A DNA stretch of 13,701 nt from DATDCV01 sp036524155. GTDB taxonomy: Bacteria > Verrucomicrobiota > Verrucomicrobiia > Limisphaerales > UBA8199. The number at the start of each line of letters is the position of its first letter. The stretch's first letter is position 1. Under the pieces are notes generated by a model. That model did not search any database and had not been told where the DNA came from. It saw nothing but the letters and a program-made list of their open reading frames with translations. Of the stretch, positions 1 through 6,519 are shown in pieces. The position numbers and the translations under genes were made by a program. Location: contig DATDCV010000228.1 in NCBI GenBank assembly GCA_036524155.1, positions 1 to 13,701 on the forward strand, written 5' to 3'.

Positions 1-419
1 CCGCGGTGGTGATCACCGGCGCGCTGGTCTCCGGCTGCGCGAACACCGAGAAGAAATTCGGGCGCGGTATGACCAATTTCATGGAACCGATTCGGATGGG
101 CGAAGTCAGGCGCTCGATGGAGCAGACCGCCTTGGTTGACGGCGCCGATGCGGCTTACACGACCGGTTTCTTCAGGGGCCTGAACCGCACACTGGCGCGG
201 ACCGGCTTGGGTTTGTACGAGATGGTCACTTGCCCGATCCCGCCCTATGACCCGCAGTTCACCTATTACCTGGCGCCATCCCCGGTTTATCCCGACAGCT
301 ACAAACCCAGTCTCGTTGAGGACTCCTCGTTCTCGACCGACACCAACCTCGGTTTCGCGGGCGGTGACGTCGCCCCCATGGTTCCGGGCAGCCGTTTCCG
401 GATTTTCGACACTCACTGA
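1..419 (+). CDS. Exosortase-associated TIGR04073-like lipoprotein, 5' partial
   Basis: The frame is open to the left edge, so the true start lies outside the window. A GTG at 6 is in frame but would leave only ten residues before the lipobox, too few for a signal peptide. The visible protein begins with the end of a hydrophobic stretch and a lipobox (LVSGC, Cys about residue 11 from that GTG), then KKFGRGMTNF, EVRRSMEQTAL, TTGFFRGLNRTLARTGLGLYE and a proline/tyrosine-rich segment (PIPPYDPQFTYYL). This pattern matches, from memory, the small TIGR04073 family found with exosortase/PEP-CTERM sorting systems in Verrucomicrobiota. The exact role is unknown; it is probably a lipid-anchored envelope protein. 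The stop codon is followed 19 bases later by a strong hairpin terminator, so the transcription unit probably ends here. The family call is from motif resemblance, not a search. Confidence 0.75.
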   Translation, partial: AVVITGALVSGCANTEKKFGRGMTNFMEPIRMGEVRRSMEQTALVDGADAAYTTGFFRGLNRTLARTGLGLYEMVTCPIPPYDPQFTYYLAPSPVYPDSYKPSLVEDSSFSTDTNLGFAGGDVAPMVPGSRFRIFDTH

Positions 420-437
420 GCGACGGCCAGATCGTTG

Positions 438-473
438 AAGCGCCAACACCCTCGTGTTGGCGCTTTTCTTTTC
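438..473 (+). terminator. Rho-independent terminator after the lipoprotein gene
   Basis: A perfect 12-bp stem (438-449 pairing with 454-465, arms AAGCGCCAACAC / GTGTTGGCGCTT) with a 4-base loop is followed by a T-rich run, TTTTCTTTTC. This is a textbook intrinsic terminator. The T-run ends only about 5 bases before the ispE ATG at 478, so the same structure also occupies the ispE leader. Confidence 0.85.
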
Positions 474-477
474 TCAC

Positions 478-1350
478 ATGACCCTCGAAAAACAGTCGCC
501 CTGCAAAGTCAACCTGCTGCTGAACATCCTCGGCAAGCGCGCCGACGGTTTCCATGAACTGGAAACGGTGATGCACCCGGTCCGGGTTTGCGACCGCCTG
601 ATACTGTCGCGAGGGGGGGCGGGTGTCCAGCTTACCTGCAATCATTCCGTTTTGCCCACCGACTCGCGTAACCTGGTGCACCGCGCCGCGGCGCGTTTCC
701 TCGAAGCTGCGGGGATCGGCGACGGCGTGCGCCTGCACCTGGAAAAGAACCTCCCTCTTGCCGCGGGCCTCGGCGGCGGCAGCGGCAACGCCGCAACCAC
801 GTTGCTCGGGCTCAACCAGTTATTTGGCGCCCCGCTCGCGCCCGAACAACTGCACACGCTCGCGGCCTCGCTCGGCTCCGACGTCCCTTTCTTCCTCCAA
901 CACGAGCCGGCGCTGGCCACTGGACGGGGAGAAAAGATCGAGCCTCTCGGCAAGCTCCCGGCCCTGTGCGGGACCGCATTCCTGCTCATGCATCCTGGTT
1001 TCGGGATCTCGACGGCCTGGGCTTACCAACAGTTGGCGCGTTTTCCCGCTGCCTTGAACGGCCGGCCGGGCCGGGCGCAGAAACTCGTCTCGCTCCTGCG
1101 CGGCAGCGATGTCGCGCGGGCCCAACCGGAATTCTATAATTCACTGGAGGCACCGGCGCTCGAGAAATATCCGTTGCTTGCGTTGTTCCAGGAGTTCCTT
1201 CGTGAACACGGTGCCGCCGCGGCTTTGATGTCGGGCAGCGGGTCAACCACCTTCGCCGTGACCCGCAACCGGCCGGCGGCGGAAAACCTCGCGGAGGCAT
1301 TCCGGGCAAAATTCGGCGGCACAAACTGGATCGCGATCGCGGAAGTTTAA
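478..1350 (+). CDS. ispE: 4-diphosphocytidyl-2-C-methyl-D-erythritol kinase
   Basis: IspE phosphorylates CDP-methylerythritol with ATP, the fourth step of the MEP pathway to IPP and DMAPP; it is cytosolic. The 290-residue protein is close to the usual family length (E. coli 283). GHMP-kinase motifs are in order: the N-terminal substrate motif with Lys10 and Asn12 in CKVNLLLNILGKRADGFHEL (9-28), the glycine-rich ATP loop LPLAAGLGGGSGNAATT (92-108), Asp135 in SLGSDVPFF as the likely catalytic acid, and the C-terminal LMSGSGST (250-257). The ATG at 478 is chosen because it places these motifs at family-typical positions; an in-frame GTG at 454 lies inside the terminator stem. No Shine-Dalgarno is visible, and the upstream terminator leaves almost no leader. 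The next gene is convergent. MEP-pathway output would feed hopanoid synthesis, consistent with hpnH and hpnJ nearby, though not in the same operon. Confidence 0.95.
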   Translation: MTLEKQSPCKVNLLLNILGKRADGFHELETVMHPVRVCDRLILSRGGAGVQLTCNHSVLPTDSRNLVHRAAARFLEAAGIGDGVRLHLEKNLPLAAGLGGGSGNAATTLLGLNQLFGAPLAPEQLHTLAASLGSDVPFFLQHEPALATGRGEKIEPLGKLPALCGTAFLLMHPGFGISTAWAYQQLARFPAALNGRPGRAQKLVSLLRGSDVARAQPEFYNSLEAPALEKYPLLALFQEFLREHGAAAALMSGSGSTTFAVTRNRPAAENLAEAFRAKFGGTNWIAIAEV

Positions 1351-1420
1351 ACCTCCCGCAAGCCTCGGCTAAGATTCCGTCGCTCGTTCCGGCGGTAACC
1401 CCCGCCACCCGGCGGCTCAG

Positions 1421-1780
1421 TCATCGCTCCGGTTCATAAGCGACCCCTTCCTTTTCGGCGGCCGCAATTTCCGCCCACGAGGGCGCGCGCCAGAGGTGCA
1501 GAAAGCCTTCCATACTCAGCGCGCCGAGAACGCTGCCATCGGGAGAGAATGCGCTTTGCACAAAGCGTGACTCCTTGCTCTCAAGCGTCAGCAATTCCTG
1601 ATGGCTCGACACGTCCCAAAGCTTGATGGTCTCCTGTCCGGTGCTGCTCGCAGCCAGGCGCGTGCCGTCGGGTGAGAACGCCACCGAGACTCGGGACCAT
1701 GGCGCCGGGCGCTCACGCGTTGAAACCCGTGAGAACTCCCGGCGTTCTCGCAGGTCGTGAATGACCAAACCCCCGCCGTC
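1421..1780 (-). pseudogene. Orphan C-terminal fragment of a WD40 beta-propeller protein
   Basis: This minus-strand frame encodes about 119 residues with two clear WD40 blades: VSVAFSPDGTRLAASS followed by IKLWDVSSHQELLTLES, then QSAFSPDGSVLGALSMEGFLHLW, ending RAPSWAEIAAAEKEG. Such an ending is common, from memory, in large verrucomicrobial WD40 proteins, often fused to Ser/Thr kinases. No start codon or promoter is credible. The frame continues upstream only by overlapping the TPR gene out of frame, and the recognisable WD40 sequence begins almost exactly at the TPR stop (1780-1782). The simplest reading is the tail of a gene whose 5' part was deleted when the TPR gene came to lie next to it. 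It could also be translated as a short coupled ORF, which seems less likely. Confidence 0.6.
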
Positions 1781-2661
1781 TAATGCCGGGGCGTCTCCAT
1801 TCTCGACGGTTCCTCCGTCTTCTTTTTCAGCTTTTCCAGGCGCGACTCCCACTCCTGCCAGTTGGCCGCCCAGGGGGCGCCGCTCAGCTCTGCGCGCGCC
1901 GCGGGCCACACTTTTTCCAGCGCCTGCAGCTCGCGACGAGCCCCCGGCCGATCGTTCCACTTCAAGTAAGTCTCAATCAGCTCGAAGCGGTTCTCAGGAT
2001 AAACCGGAGCGAGTTCGACCGCCCGCACGAGCTGGTGCCTGGCTTTGCTGCGGCTGCCGACGCTGGCAATCGGAGGCGCGTCGCGGTAAAGCATACCGAG
2101 GCTGCGCTCAGGACCGGCGTAGTCGAACCGGCTGTCCAGCTCGGCGGCTGCGAGCCATTCGGCCTCCATCTCCTTGATCATTTTCAGGGCGCTCAAGCCG
2201 CGGGTGCGCGCCAGTTGCCCCAGGTTCAACCCCAGGTAATAGTGGGCCTCAGCCAGTTTGGGGCCGTGGGCCAACGCCTGCCGGCACGCCGCGATCCCCT
2301 GTTCGGCCAGCTCGGCCCGTTCTGTGTTGTTCGTCGCGTATTCCGCCAGGTCGAAACACGCGCGGCCAAACTCCCACGCCAGCTTCGGGTCCCCGAGCTT
2401 AACCTGGTGCTTGGCCCGGCTCTCCCGGTAGGCCCGCAGGACGTGGTCCGGCGCCGCCCCCCCCATTGCCCCTACCAGCGCCAGGCAAAGAACTCCAAGC
2501 GGCAACAAACCAGAACCGTATCGCCTCGGTCTTGGGTCGGAGCGCCGATTTCTAATCGGCTTAAGCGAGCCGACGGCGTCCTGTAAGCCGAGTACAACTC
2601 GGCGCTCCGCCCCAAGACTGAGGGGGTACCCAGAACCTGAAATATCCCTTGCGCATCTCAT
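1780..2661 (-). CDS. Exported TPR protein (TatT-like), N-region extended by a repeat
   Basis: The protein is 293 residues from the ATG at 2661. A hydrophobic segment at about 52-68 (LLPLGVLCLALVGAMGG) looks like a signal-peptide core, so the product is probably periplasmic. The rest is helical and TPR-like: AWEFGRACFDLAEY, AEAHYYLGLNLGQLAR, AAELDSRFDYAGPERSLGMLY, KARHQLVRAVELAPVYPEN, RFELIETYLKWNDRPGARREL, ending in a charged helix. The GSRSKARHQLVRAVELAP region recalls TRAP-transporter TatT-like TPR proteins, but no transporter gene is adjacent and the function is unknown. Residues 12-51 are encoded by a palindromic element plus one copy of a flanking 8-bp repeat. Removing those 120 bases rejoins MRCARDISGSG to LLPLGVLC and gives an ordinary 253-residue precursor. 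If the ATG is not used, TTG codons at 2508 or 2505 are the alternatives. The gene is divergent from the small lipoprotein. Confidence 0.7.
   Translation of the reverse strand: MRCARDISGSGYPLSLGAERRVVLGLQDAVGSLKPIRNRRSDPRPRRYGSGLLPLGVLCLALVGAMGGAAPDHVLRAYRESRAKHQVKLGDPKLAWEFGRACFDLAEYATNNTERAELAEQGIAACRQALAHGPKLAEAHYYLGLNLGQLARTRGLSALKMIKEMEAEWLAAAELDSRFDYAGPERSLGMLYRDAPPIASVGSRSKARHQLVRAVELAPVYPENRFELIETYLKWNDRPGARRELQALEKVWPAARAELSGAPWAANWQEWESRLEKLKKKTEEPSRMETPRH
2510..2637. mobile_element. MITE-like palindromic element with 8-bp target duplication
   Basis: The core at 2518-2629 (112 bp) has terminal inverted repeats of 31 bases, 27 of which match when the right end is reverse-complemented (left begins GTATCGCCTCGGTCTTGGG; right arm reads GTACCCCCTCAGTCTTGGG). 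It is flanked by identical CCAGAACC at 2510-2517 and 2630-2637, consistent with a target-site duplication. Two small perfect hairpins lie inside: GCCGATT-tct-AATCGGC and GCCGAGT-aca-ACTCGGC. There is no coding capacity of its own. It sits in the 5' coding region of the TPR gene, in frame and without stops. Which transposase moves it cannot be told from this window. Confidence 0.7.
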
Positions 2662-2684
2662 AACTGGATTTATATTCTGCTCCA
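2649..2684. promoter_or_regulatory. Putative divergent promoter with shared AT-rich -10 region
   Basis: On the plus strand TTGCGC (2649-2654) and TATATT (2671-2676) are 16 bases apart, and the GTG start of the lipoprotein lies only 8 bases beyond the -10. On the minus strand TATAAAT overlaps the same AT-rich patch about 7 bases before the ATG at 2661. Neither gene has a Shine-Dalgarno, so both messages could be nearly leaderless. This is a sequence-pattern inference only. Confidence 0.35.
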
Positions 2685-2891
2685 GTGAGATCCATTTGGA
2701 AAGTGCTGGGGTTTGCCTGCATTCCCGCCGCGGCGTTGCTTTGCGCGGGTTGCAGCGGCATTAATGCCTCCAAGAGCATTTCGCCAGCCACCTTCCTGCT
2801 CCCAGGATTGATGAAAGCCGATCCCCCGCCGGCATCGCCTGAGCGCGCGCTTCCCGTGATTGGGCCTGGCACCGAGGTCGCCCAATTCTAA
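2685..2891 (+). CDS. Small lipoprotein of unknown function
   Basis: The 68-residue protein starts at a GTG. The N-terminus MRSIWKVLGFACIPAAALLCAGC is a classic lipoprotein signal: two basic residues, a hydrophobic core and a lipobox LCAGC with Cys at residue 23. The mature part, SGINASKSISPATFLLPGLMKADPP and a short proline-rich tail, is only about 46 residues. I recall similar small lipoproteins with a CSGINAS motif in Verrucomicrobiota, but no function is known to me. It lies 39 bases upstream of hpnH on the same strand, so the two may be cotranscribed, which would put it with hopanoid/membrane genes; this is inference from position only. No ribosome binding site is visible; see the divergent promoter entry. 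Confidence 0.7.
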   Translation: MRSIWKVLGFACIPAAALLCAGCSGINASKSISPATFLLPGLMKADPPPASPERALPVIGPGTEVAQF

Positions 2892-2917
2892 GAGCATCCC
2901 ACACCCCGTACCTTCTT

Positions 2918-2922
2918 AAAGG
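2918..2922 (+). promoter_or_regulatory. Ribosome binding site of hpnH
   Basis: AAAGG lies 8 bases before the ATG at 2931. It is one of the few Shine-Dalgarno-like sites in the window and supports this start. Confidence 0.5.
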
Positions 2923-2930
2923 CGCACATT

Positions 2931-4328
2931 ATGCGGTTCCCACTCGCATTAACGGTCAAAATCGCACGTCACATTATCAGGCACAAACTTAAGCGCACCC
3001 CGCGCTTCGCGTTGGTGCTCCAGCTTGAACCCCTCCACACCTGCAACCTCACCTGCACCGGGTGCGGCCGGATCCGCGAATACTCGACCAGCCTCAAAGA
3101 CATGATGCCGCTCGAGGATTGCCTCGGTGCGGCTGCCGAATGCGATGCGCCCATGGTATCCGTGTGCGGCGGCGAGCCGCTCATTTACCCCAAGATCAAA
3201 GAACTGGTCGCCGGCCTGCTCCAACAACGGCGCATCGTTTACATCTGCACCAACGGCCTGTTCATGCGCCGCGAACTCAAGGATTACCTCGCCTCCGTTC
3301 ACTCGCCCAGCCGCGAACCCATCCTCACACGGTTGCTTTCCGAAAAACTCATCACCGAAAAAGACGCCGAGACGATCCGTCAAGGCAAGCAGAACGACCG
3401 CCCGGCCATCAGGCCCAGCAAATGGCTCTATTGGAACGTCCATGTCGACGGACTCGAATACACCCACGACCTCATCGTCGAACGCGAAGGCGTCTTCAAA
3501 GAATGCGTCGAGGCCATCCGCATGGCCAAGATCCTCGGCTTCCAGGTTGCCACCAACACCACCGTTTACAGGGAATCGGACGTCCGCGAAATCGAGCAGA
3601 TGTTCGAGTTCTTCTCCGCCCTCGAAGTCGACGGCCACACCATCTCACCCGGTTACGAATACGACGCCGCCAAAAAAGACATGGTCCGGCGCCTCGGCAA
3701 GAAACCTGAAGACTTCTTCCTCACCCGCGCCATGACCCGGCAGAAATTCGCCCGGATTTCCGAATGGGGCAAGCGCTTCACCATTTTCGGCACCCCAGTT
3801 TATCAGGAGTTTCTCGCCGGCAAACGCGAGTTGACCTGCACCGCCTGGGCTATCCCCACCCGCAACATCAAAGGGTGGAAGGCCCCCTGTTACCTGATGA
3901 CCGACGGCCATTACCAACGCTACCAGGAGATGCTCGACAAGGTGGACTGGGATAAATACGGCGTCGTCGATAACGTCGCCCGCGACCCCCGCTGCGAAAA
4001 TTGCATGGTCCATTGCGGTTACGACCCCAGCGGCGCCCTCGGCACCAATTACCAGGCCGGCGACAACTGGAAGAACATCAAATACAACTTCGGCGCCCGG
4101 CCCGCGCCTTGGCGCGCAGGCCTCAACGTCGACGCCTTCAACGGCGCCTCCGCCGGCAAAGGCCATCTATCCCCGGCCCGCGCCGCCCTTAAATCCGGCC
4201 TCGCCGGCGCCAAATCAGCCTTTAAAAACAACGGCCACGCCGACTCCAAAGCCGGCGCGTGCGGCCCGGTCGGCGGTTCCCCGCCCGTTGAGCTGCTCGA
4301 AACTCGCCCCGGCGGCTCCGGCAGCTAG
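2931..4328 (+). CDS. hpnH: Adenosylhopane synthase, radical SAM protein HpnH
   Basis: HpnH-family enzymes join the 5'-deoxyadenosyl group of SAM to diploptene, giving adenosylhopane, the first intermediate of extended (C35) hopanoids. The radical SAM cluster motif is CNLTCTGC (Cys38, 42, 45) after VLQLEPLHT, followed by GGEP (80-83), YICTNGLF (104-111), WNVHVDG (168-174), ISPGYEY (238-244) and the HpnH-like C-terminal block GWKAPCYLM (315-323), DWDKYG and CENCMVHCGYDPSG (355-368), with extra cysteines that may bind or shape a site. Two departures from the HpnH sequences I remember: about 35-40 additional residues between the CTNG strand and the VHVDG strand (roughly 120-165), and a low-complexity Ala/Gly/Pro tail of about 75 residues after 390. 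The protein is 465 residues against roughly 330-380 typical. hpnJ follows after 105 bases in the same direction. Family identity is strong; enzymatic identity with model HpnH is inferred. Confidence 0.9.
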   Translation: MRFPLALTVKIARHIIRHKLKRTPRFALVLQLEPLHTCNLTCTGCGRIREYSTSLKDMMPLEDCLGAAAECDAPMVSVCGGEPLIYPKIKELVAGLLQQRRIVYICTNGLFMRRELKDYLASVHSPSREPILTRLLSEKLITEKDAETIRQGKQNDRPAIRPSKWLYWNVHVDGLEYTHDLIVEREGVFKECVEAIRMAKILGFQVATNTTVYRESDVREIEQMFEFFSALEVDGHTISPGYEYDAAKKDMVRRLGKKPEDFFLTRAMTRQKFARISEWGKRFTIFGTPVYQEFLAGKRELTCTAWAIPTRNIKGWKAPCYLMTDGHYQRYQEMLDKVDWDKYGVVDNVARDPRCENCMVHCGYDPSGALGTNYQAGDNWKNIKYNFGARPAPWRAGLNVDAFNGASAGKGHLSPARAALKSGLAGAKSAFKNNGHADSKAGACGPVGGSPPVELLETRPGGSGS

Positions 4329-4371
4329 TATCATGGCGGCGAAATTTCCTTATCCGTCGCGTGCCAGGATT

Positions 4372-4396
4372 CCCTCTCCTCCCCCGGAGGAGAGGG
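4372..4396. repeat. Palindromic repeat between hpnH and hpnJ
   Basis: A perfect 11-bp stem, CCCTCTCCTCC / GGAGGAGAGGG, with a CCC loop is followed by CTAGGGAGAG. This C-rich/G-rich hairpin resembles the CCCTCTCC...GGAGAGGG intergenic palindromes common in many high-GC bacteria. No T-run follows, so it is unlikely to be an intrinsic terminator; in a transcript spanning both genes it could affect mRNA stability. Confidence 0.65.
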
Positions 4397-4433
4397 CTAG
4401 GGAGAGAAGGCCACGTATCACGACATTCAACAG

Positions 4434-5894
4434 ATGAGCACACTGTTCCTTTCACCCCCCAGCTTTGACGGCTTCGACGGCGGCGCCGGCTCTCGCTACC
4501 AGGCCCGCCGTGAGGTCACCAGCTTCTGGTACCCCACCTGGCTCGCCCAACCCGCCGCCCTCGTGCCCGGCGCGAAATTGCTCGACTGCCCCCCCCACGA
4601 CATCGCCATCAAACCGTGCCTCGAAGAGGCGAAAAAATACGACCACGTCATCATTCACACTTCAACGCCCTCGCTCAAGAACGACTGCAAAGTCGCCGAG
4701 GCCATCAAACAAAACCGGCCGGAAACCAGCATCGGTTTCGTAGGCGCCCATGCCGCCGTCTTGCCAACCGAGACCCTGAAAGCCTCCTGGGCTATCGATT
4801 GGGTCGGCCGCAAGGAGTTCGATTTCACCTGCAAGGAAGTCGCCGAAGGCCGTCCCCTGGAGACCGTCGCCGGGCTCTCGTACCGCGACAAAGACGGCAA
4901 GTTCAGACACAACCCCGAGCGCGAACTCATCCCCAACATGGACGCGCTCCCCTGGGTCGCCGACGTCTACAAACGCGACCTGCAAATCGAAAAATATTTC
5001 ATCGGCTACCTCCTCCACCCCTACGTCAGCCTCTACACCGGCCGCGGTTGCCCCGCCCAGTGCACTTTCTGCCTCTGGCCTCAAACCATCGGCGGCCACA
5101 AGTACCGCGTCCGCTCCCCGCAAAATGTAGCTGACGAAATGGCCTACATGAAGAAGCTTTTTCCGCAGGTCAAAGAGTTCTTCTTCGACGACGACACTTT
5201 CACCGCCAACCTGCCCCGCGCGCGCGACATCGCCAAAAAACTTGGGCCTCTGGGTTTGACCTGGTCCTGCAACAGCCGCGCCAACCTCGAATACGACACC
5301 ATCAAGTCCTTCAAAGATTCAGGTTTGCGCCTCTTCCTCGTCGGCTACGAAAGCGGCAACGAACAAATCCTCAAAAACATCAAAAAAGGCGTCACCCTCG
5401 ACGAAATGCGCCGGTTCACCAAAGCCTGCCACGACGCGGGCGTTGTTATCCACGGCACCTTCATCCTCGGCCTGCCAATCGAGACTCGGGAGACCATTGA
5501 GCAAACCATCCGGTTTGCCCAGGAACTCGACGTCTTCAGCATGCAGGTCAGCCTCGCCGCGCCTTATCCGGGAACCGAGTTGTTCGAAATGGCCCGCCAA
5601 AACGGCTGGTTTGTCAAAAAGGACAAGACCGACCTCGTCGAAGGCGACGGCTTCCAGCAAAGCGCCCTCGAATACCCCCAGCTCAACAAAGAAGAAATCT
5701 TCGAAGCCGTCGACCGCTTCTATCGCGCCTACTACCTCCGACCCAAACCAATCCTCCGCATCATCAAAACCATGCTCGAGGATAAAGACGTCCTCGTCCG
5801 CCGTTGCCGCGAAGGCTACGAATTCTTCAAGAGCCTCAAGCAACGCAAAGACGACCTCCAGGCCGCCCGCGCTTCCGCCGCGATCCCGGCGTAA
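4434..5894 (+). CDS. hpnJ: Hopanoid biosynthesis radical SAM protein HpnJ
   Basis: HpnJ acts late in hopanoid side-chain assembly and has been linked to the cyclitol ether headgroup of bacteriohopanetetrol. The 486-residue protein matches the family closely from its start: MSTLFLSPPSFDGFDGGAGS, YQARREVTSFWYPTWLAQPA and IHTSTPSLKNDCK form the N-terminal B12-binding-like Rossmann domain (about 1-170). The radical SAM core has YTGRGCPAQCTFCLWPQT with cluster cysteines 206, 210 and 213, then FFFDDDTF, LVGYESGN and GTFILGLPIET. The Lys/Glu-rich C-terminus ends in a short Ala-rich tail. It lies 105 bases after hpnH with a palindromic repeat between, so cotranscription is likely but not certain. No Shine-Dalgarno is seen before the ATG at 4434. 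The usual partners hpnI and hpnK, and squalene-hopene cyclase, are not in the window. A GC-rich 6-bp hairpin at the stop codon (5885-5900) lacks a T-run. Confidence 0.93.
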   Translation: MSTLFLSPPSFDGFDGGAGSRYQARREVTSFWYPTWLAQPAALVPGAKLLDCPPHDIAIKPCLEEAKKYDHVIIHTSTPSLKNDCKVAEAIKQNRPETSIGFVGAHAAVLPTETLKASWAIDWVGRKEFDFTCKEVAEGRPLETVAGLSYRDKDGKFRHNPERELIPNMDALPWVADVYKRDLQIEKYFIGYLLHPYVSLYTGRGCPAQCTFCLWPQTIGGHKYRVRSPQNVADEMAYMKKLFPQVKEFFFDDDTFTANLPRARDIAKKLGPLGLTWSCNSRANLEYDTIKSFKDSGLRLFLVGYESGNEQILKNIKKGVTLDEMRRFTKACHDAGVVIHGTFILGLPIETRETIEQTIRFAQELDVFSMQVSLAAPYPGTELFEMARQNGWFVKKDKTDLVEGDGFQQSALEYPQLNKEEIFEAVDRFYRAYYLRPKPILRIIKTMLEDKDVLVRRCREGYEFFKSLKQRKDDLQAARASAAIPA

Positions 5895-5933
5895 GCCGGG
5901 CATCGCGCTAACGTGGGTATTTCTTACACCGCT

Positions 5934-6048
5934 CCAACCCGTTAGGGTTGACAGACAGTAGCCGGTGCGTCGTTCGCGGGGCGCAGGGGCGAACGACCAC
6001 CGGAATGCCGCTCTCCGGTTGTGAGAGCATTCTGAAGGGATGCCAGAA
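5934..6048 (+). repeat. Structured repeat copy L, next to transposase 3' end
   Basis: This 115-bp unit contains three hairpins: hp1 CCAACCC-gtta-GGGTTG (5934-5950); the tetranucleotide GTAG (5958-5961) directly before a long bulged stem hp2 (arms 5962-5976 and 5990-6003, one unpaired C); and hp3 GCATTC/GGATGC (6027-6043, with one G-T pair) ending in CCAGAA. A same-length, roughly 90 percent identical copy lies at 6686-6800 in the same orientation, and a diverged inverted copy at 6520-6632. hp3 faces the transposase gene, which ends 20 bases away. Confidence 0.9.
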
Positions 6049-6067
6049 CAAAAGGCACCCGTTGATC

Positions 6068-6511
6068 CTAAGCCAGGTATTGGGGATCGTAAGCCACGCC
6101 GTTGCGTTCCAGCAGATGCTTCAGCTCGTCCACAAACGATAGCTTCGCGTGGTGGGCTTCCTGACCCGCCACGTATCGGCGCACCGCCCCCACGTGCGTC
6201 CCACTCACGGTGAAGACGGCGTAGCCCTCCTGCCAGGCAAATCCCCCCTCCCAGTTCTCCGCGATCCACACCGAGGAGGCTTTCTTCAACTCGCGTGTCA
6301 AATCGGCCGGGTTGTGGGTCGTGCGGAGGCTGGCGAGCAGATGCACGTGGTCCTCGACCCCGCCCACGGCCTCGGCGACGTCACCCAAGCCGCGGACCGT
6401 GCCACCCAGGTACTCATGGGCTCGCGCCCGCCACGCAGAGCGCAGGAGCGGCCGACGGCTCTTGGTGCTGAAGACGATGTGGTAATGGAGACTGTAGAAG
6501 GTGCTGCCCAT
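6068..6511 (-). CDS. Y1 (HUH) transposase, IS200/RAYT-like
   Basis: The protein has 147 residues from the ATG at 6511. It is a single-strand Y1 transposase (Y1_Tnp, PF01797 type): SLHYHIVFSTKSRRPLL (7-23) is the usual first strand and turn, EDHVHLL contains the HUH pair His55 and His57, and RRYVAGQEAHH carries the likely nucleophile Tyr113. The C-terminus LLERNGVAYDPQYL resembles the ending of IS200-like/REP-associated transposases. Length and motifs look intact, so it may be active. The frame is open upstream to 6619 but that stretch encodes repeat copy M, so the ATG at 6511 is the sensible start. No tnpB is present. The gene lies between repeats L and M in opposite orientation, each with hp3 towards the gene, with a further copy R outside. 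This arrangement resembles RAYT genes flanked by REP sequences. A plain IS200-like insertion sequence is the alternative. Confidence 0.9.
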   Translation of the reverse strand: MGSTFYSLHYHIVFSTKSRRPLLRSAWRARAHEYLGGTVRGLGDVAEAVGGVEDHVHLLASLRTTHNPADLTRELKKASSVWIAENWEGGFAWQEGYAVFTVSGTHVGAVRRYVAGQEAHHAKLSFVDELKHLLERNGVAYDPQYLA

Positions 6512-6519
6512 GCTGGTAT

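Noticed and set aside
1770..1960. TPR and WD40 parts as one protein through programmed frameshifting
   Set aside because: No slippery sequence is seen near the TPR stop, and the TPR protein has a natural charged end.
5885..5900. Intrinsic terminator at the hpnJ stop
   Set aside because: The 6-bp GC hairpin has no T-run after it.
5319..6269. Minus-strand open frame of about 316 codons across the end of hpnJ and the transposase
   Set aside because: It is antisense to hpnJ and crosses repeat L and the transposase out of frame; the peptide has no family features.
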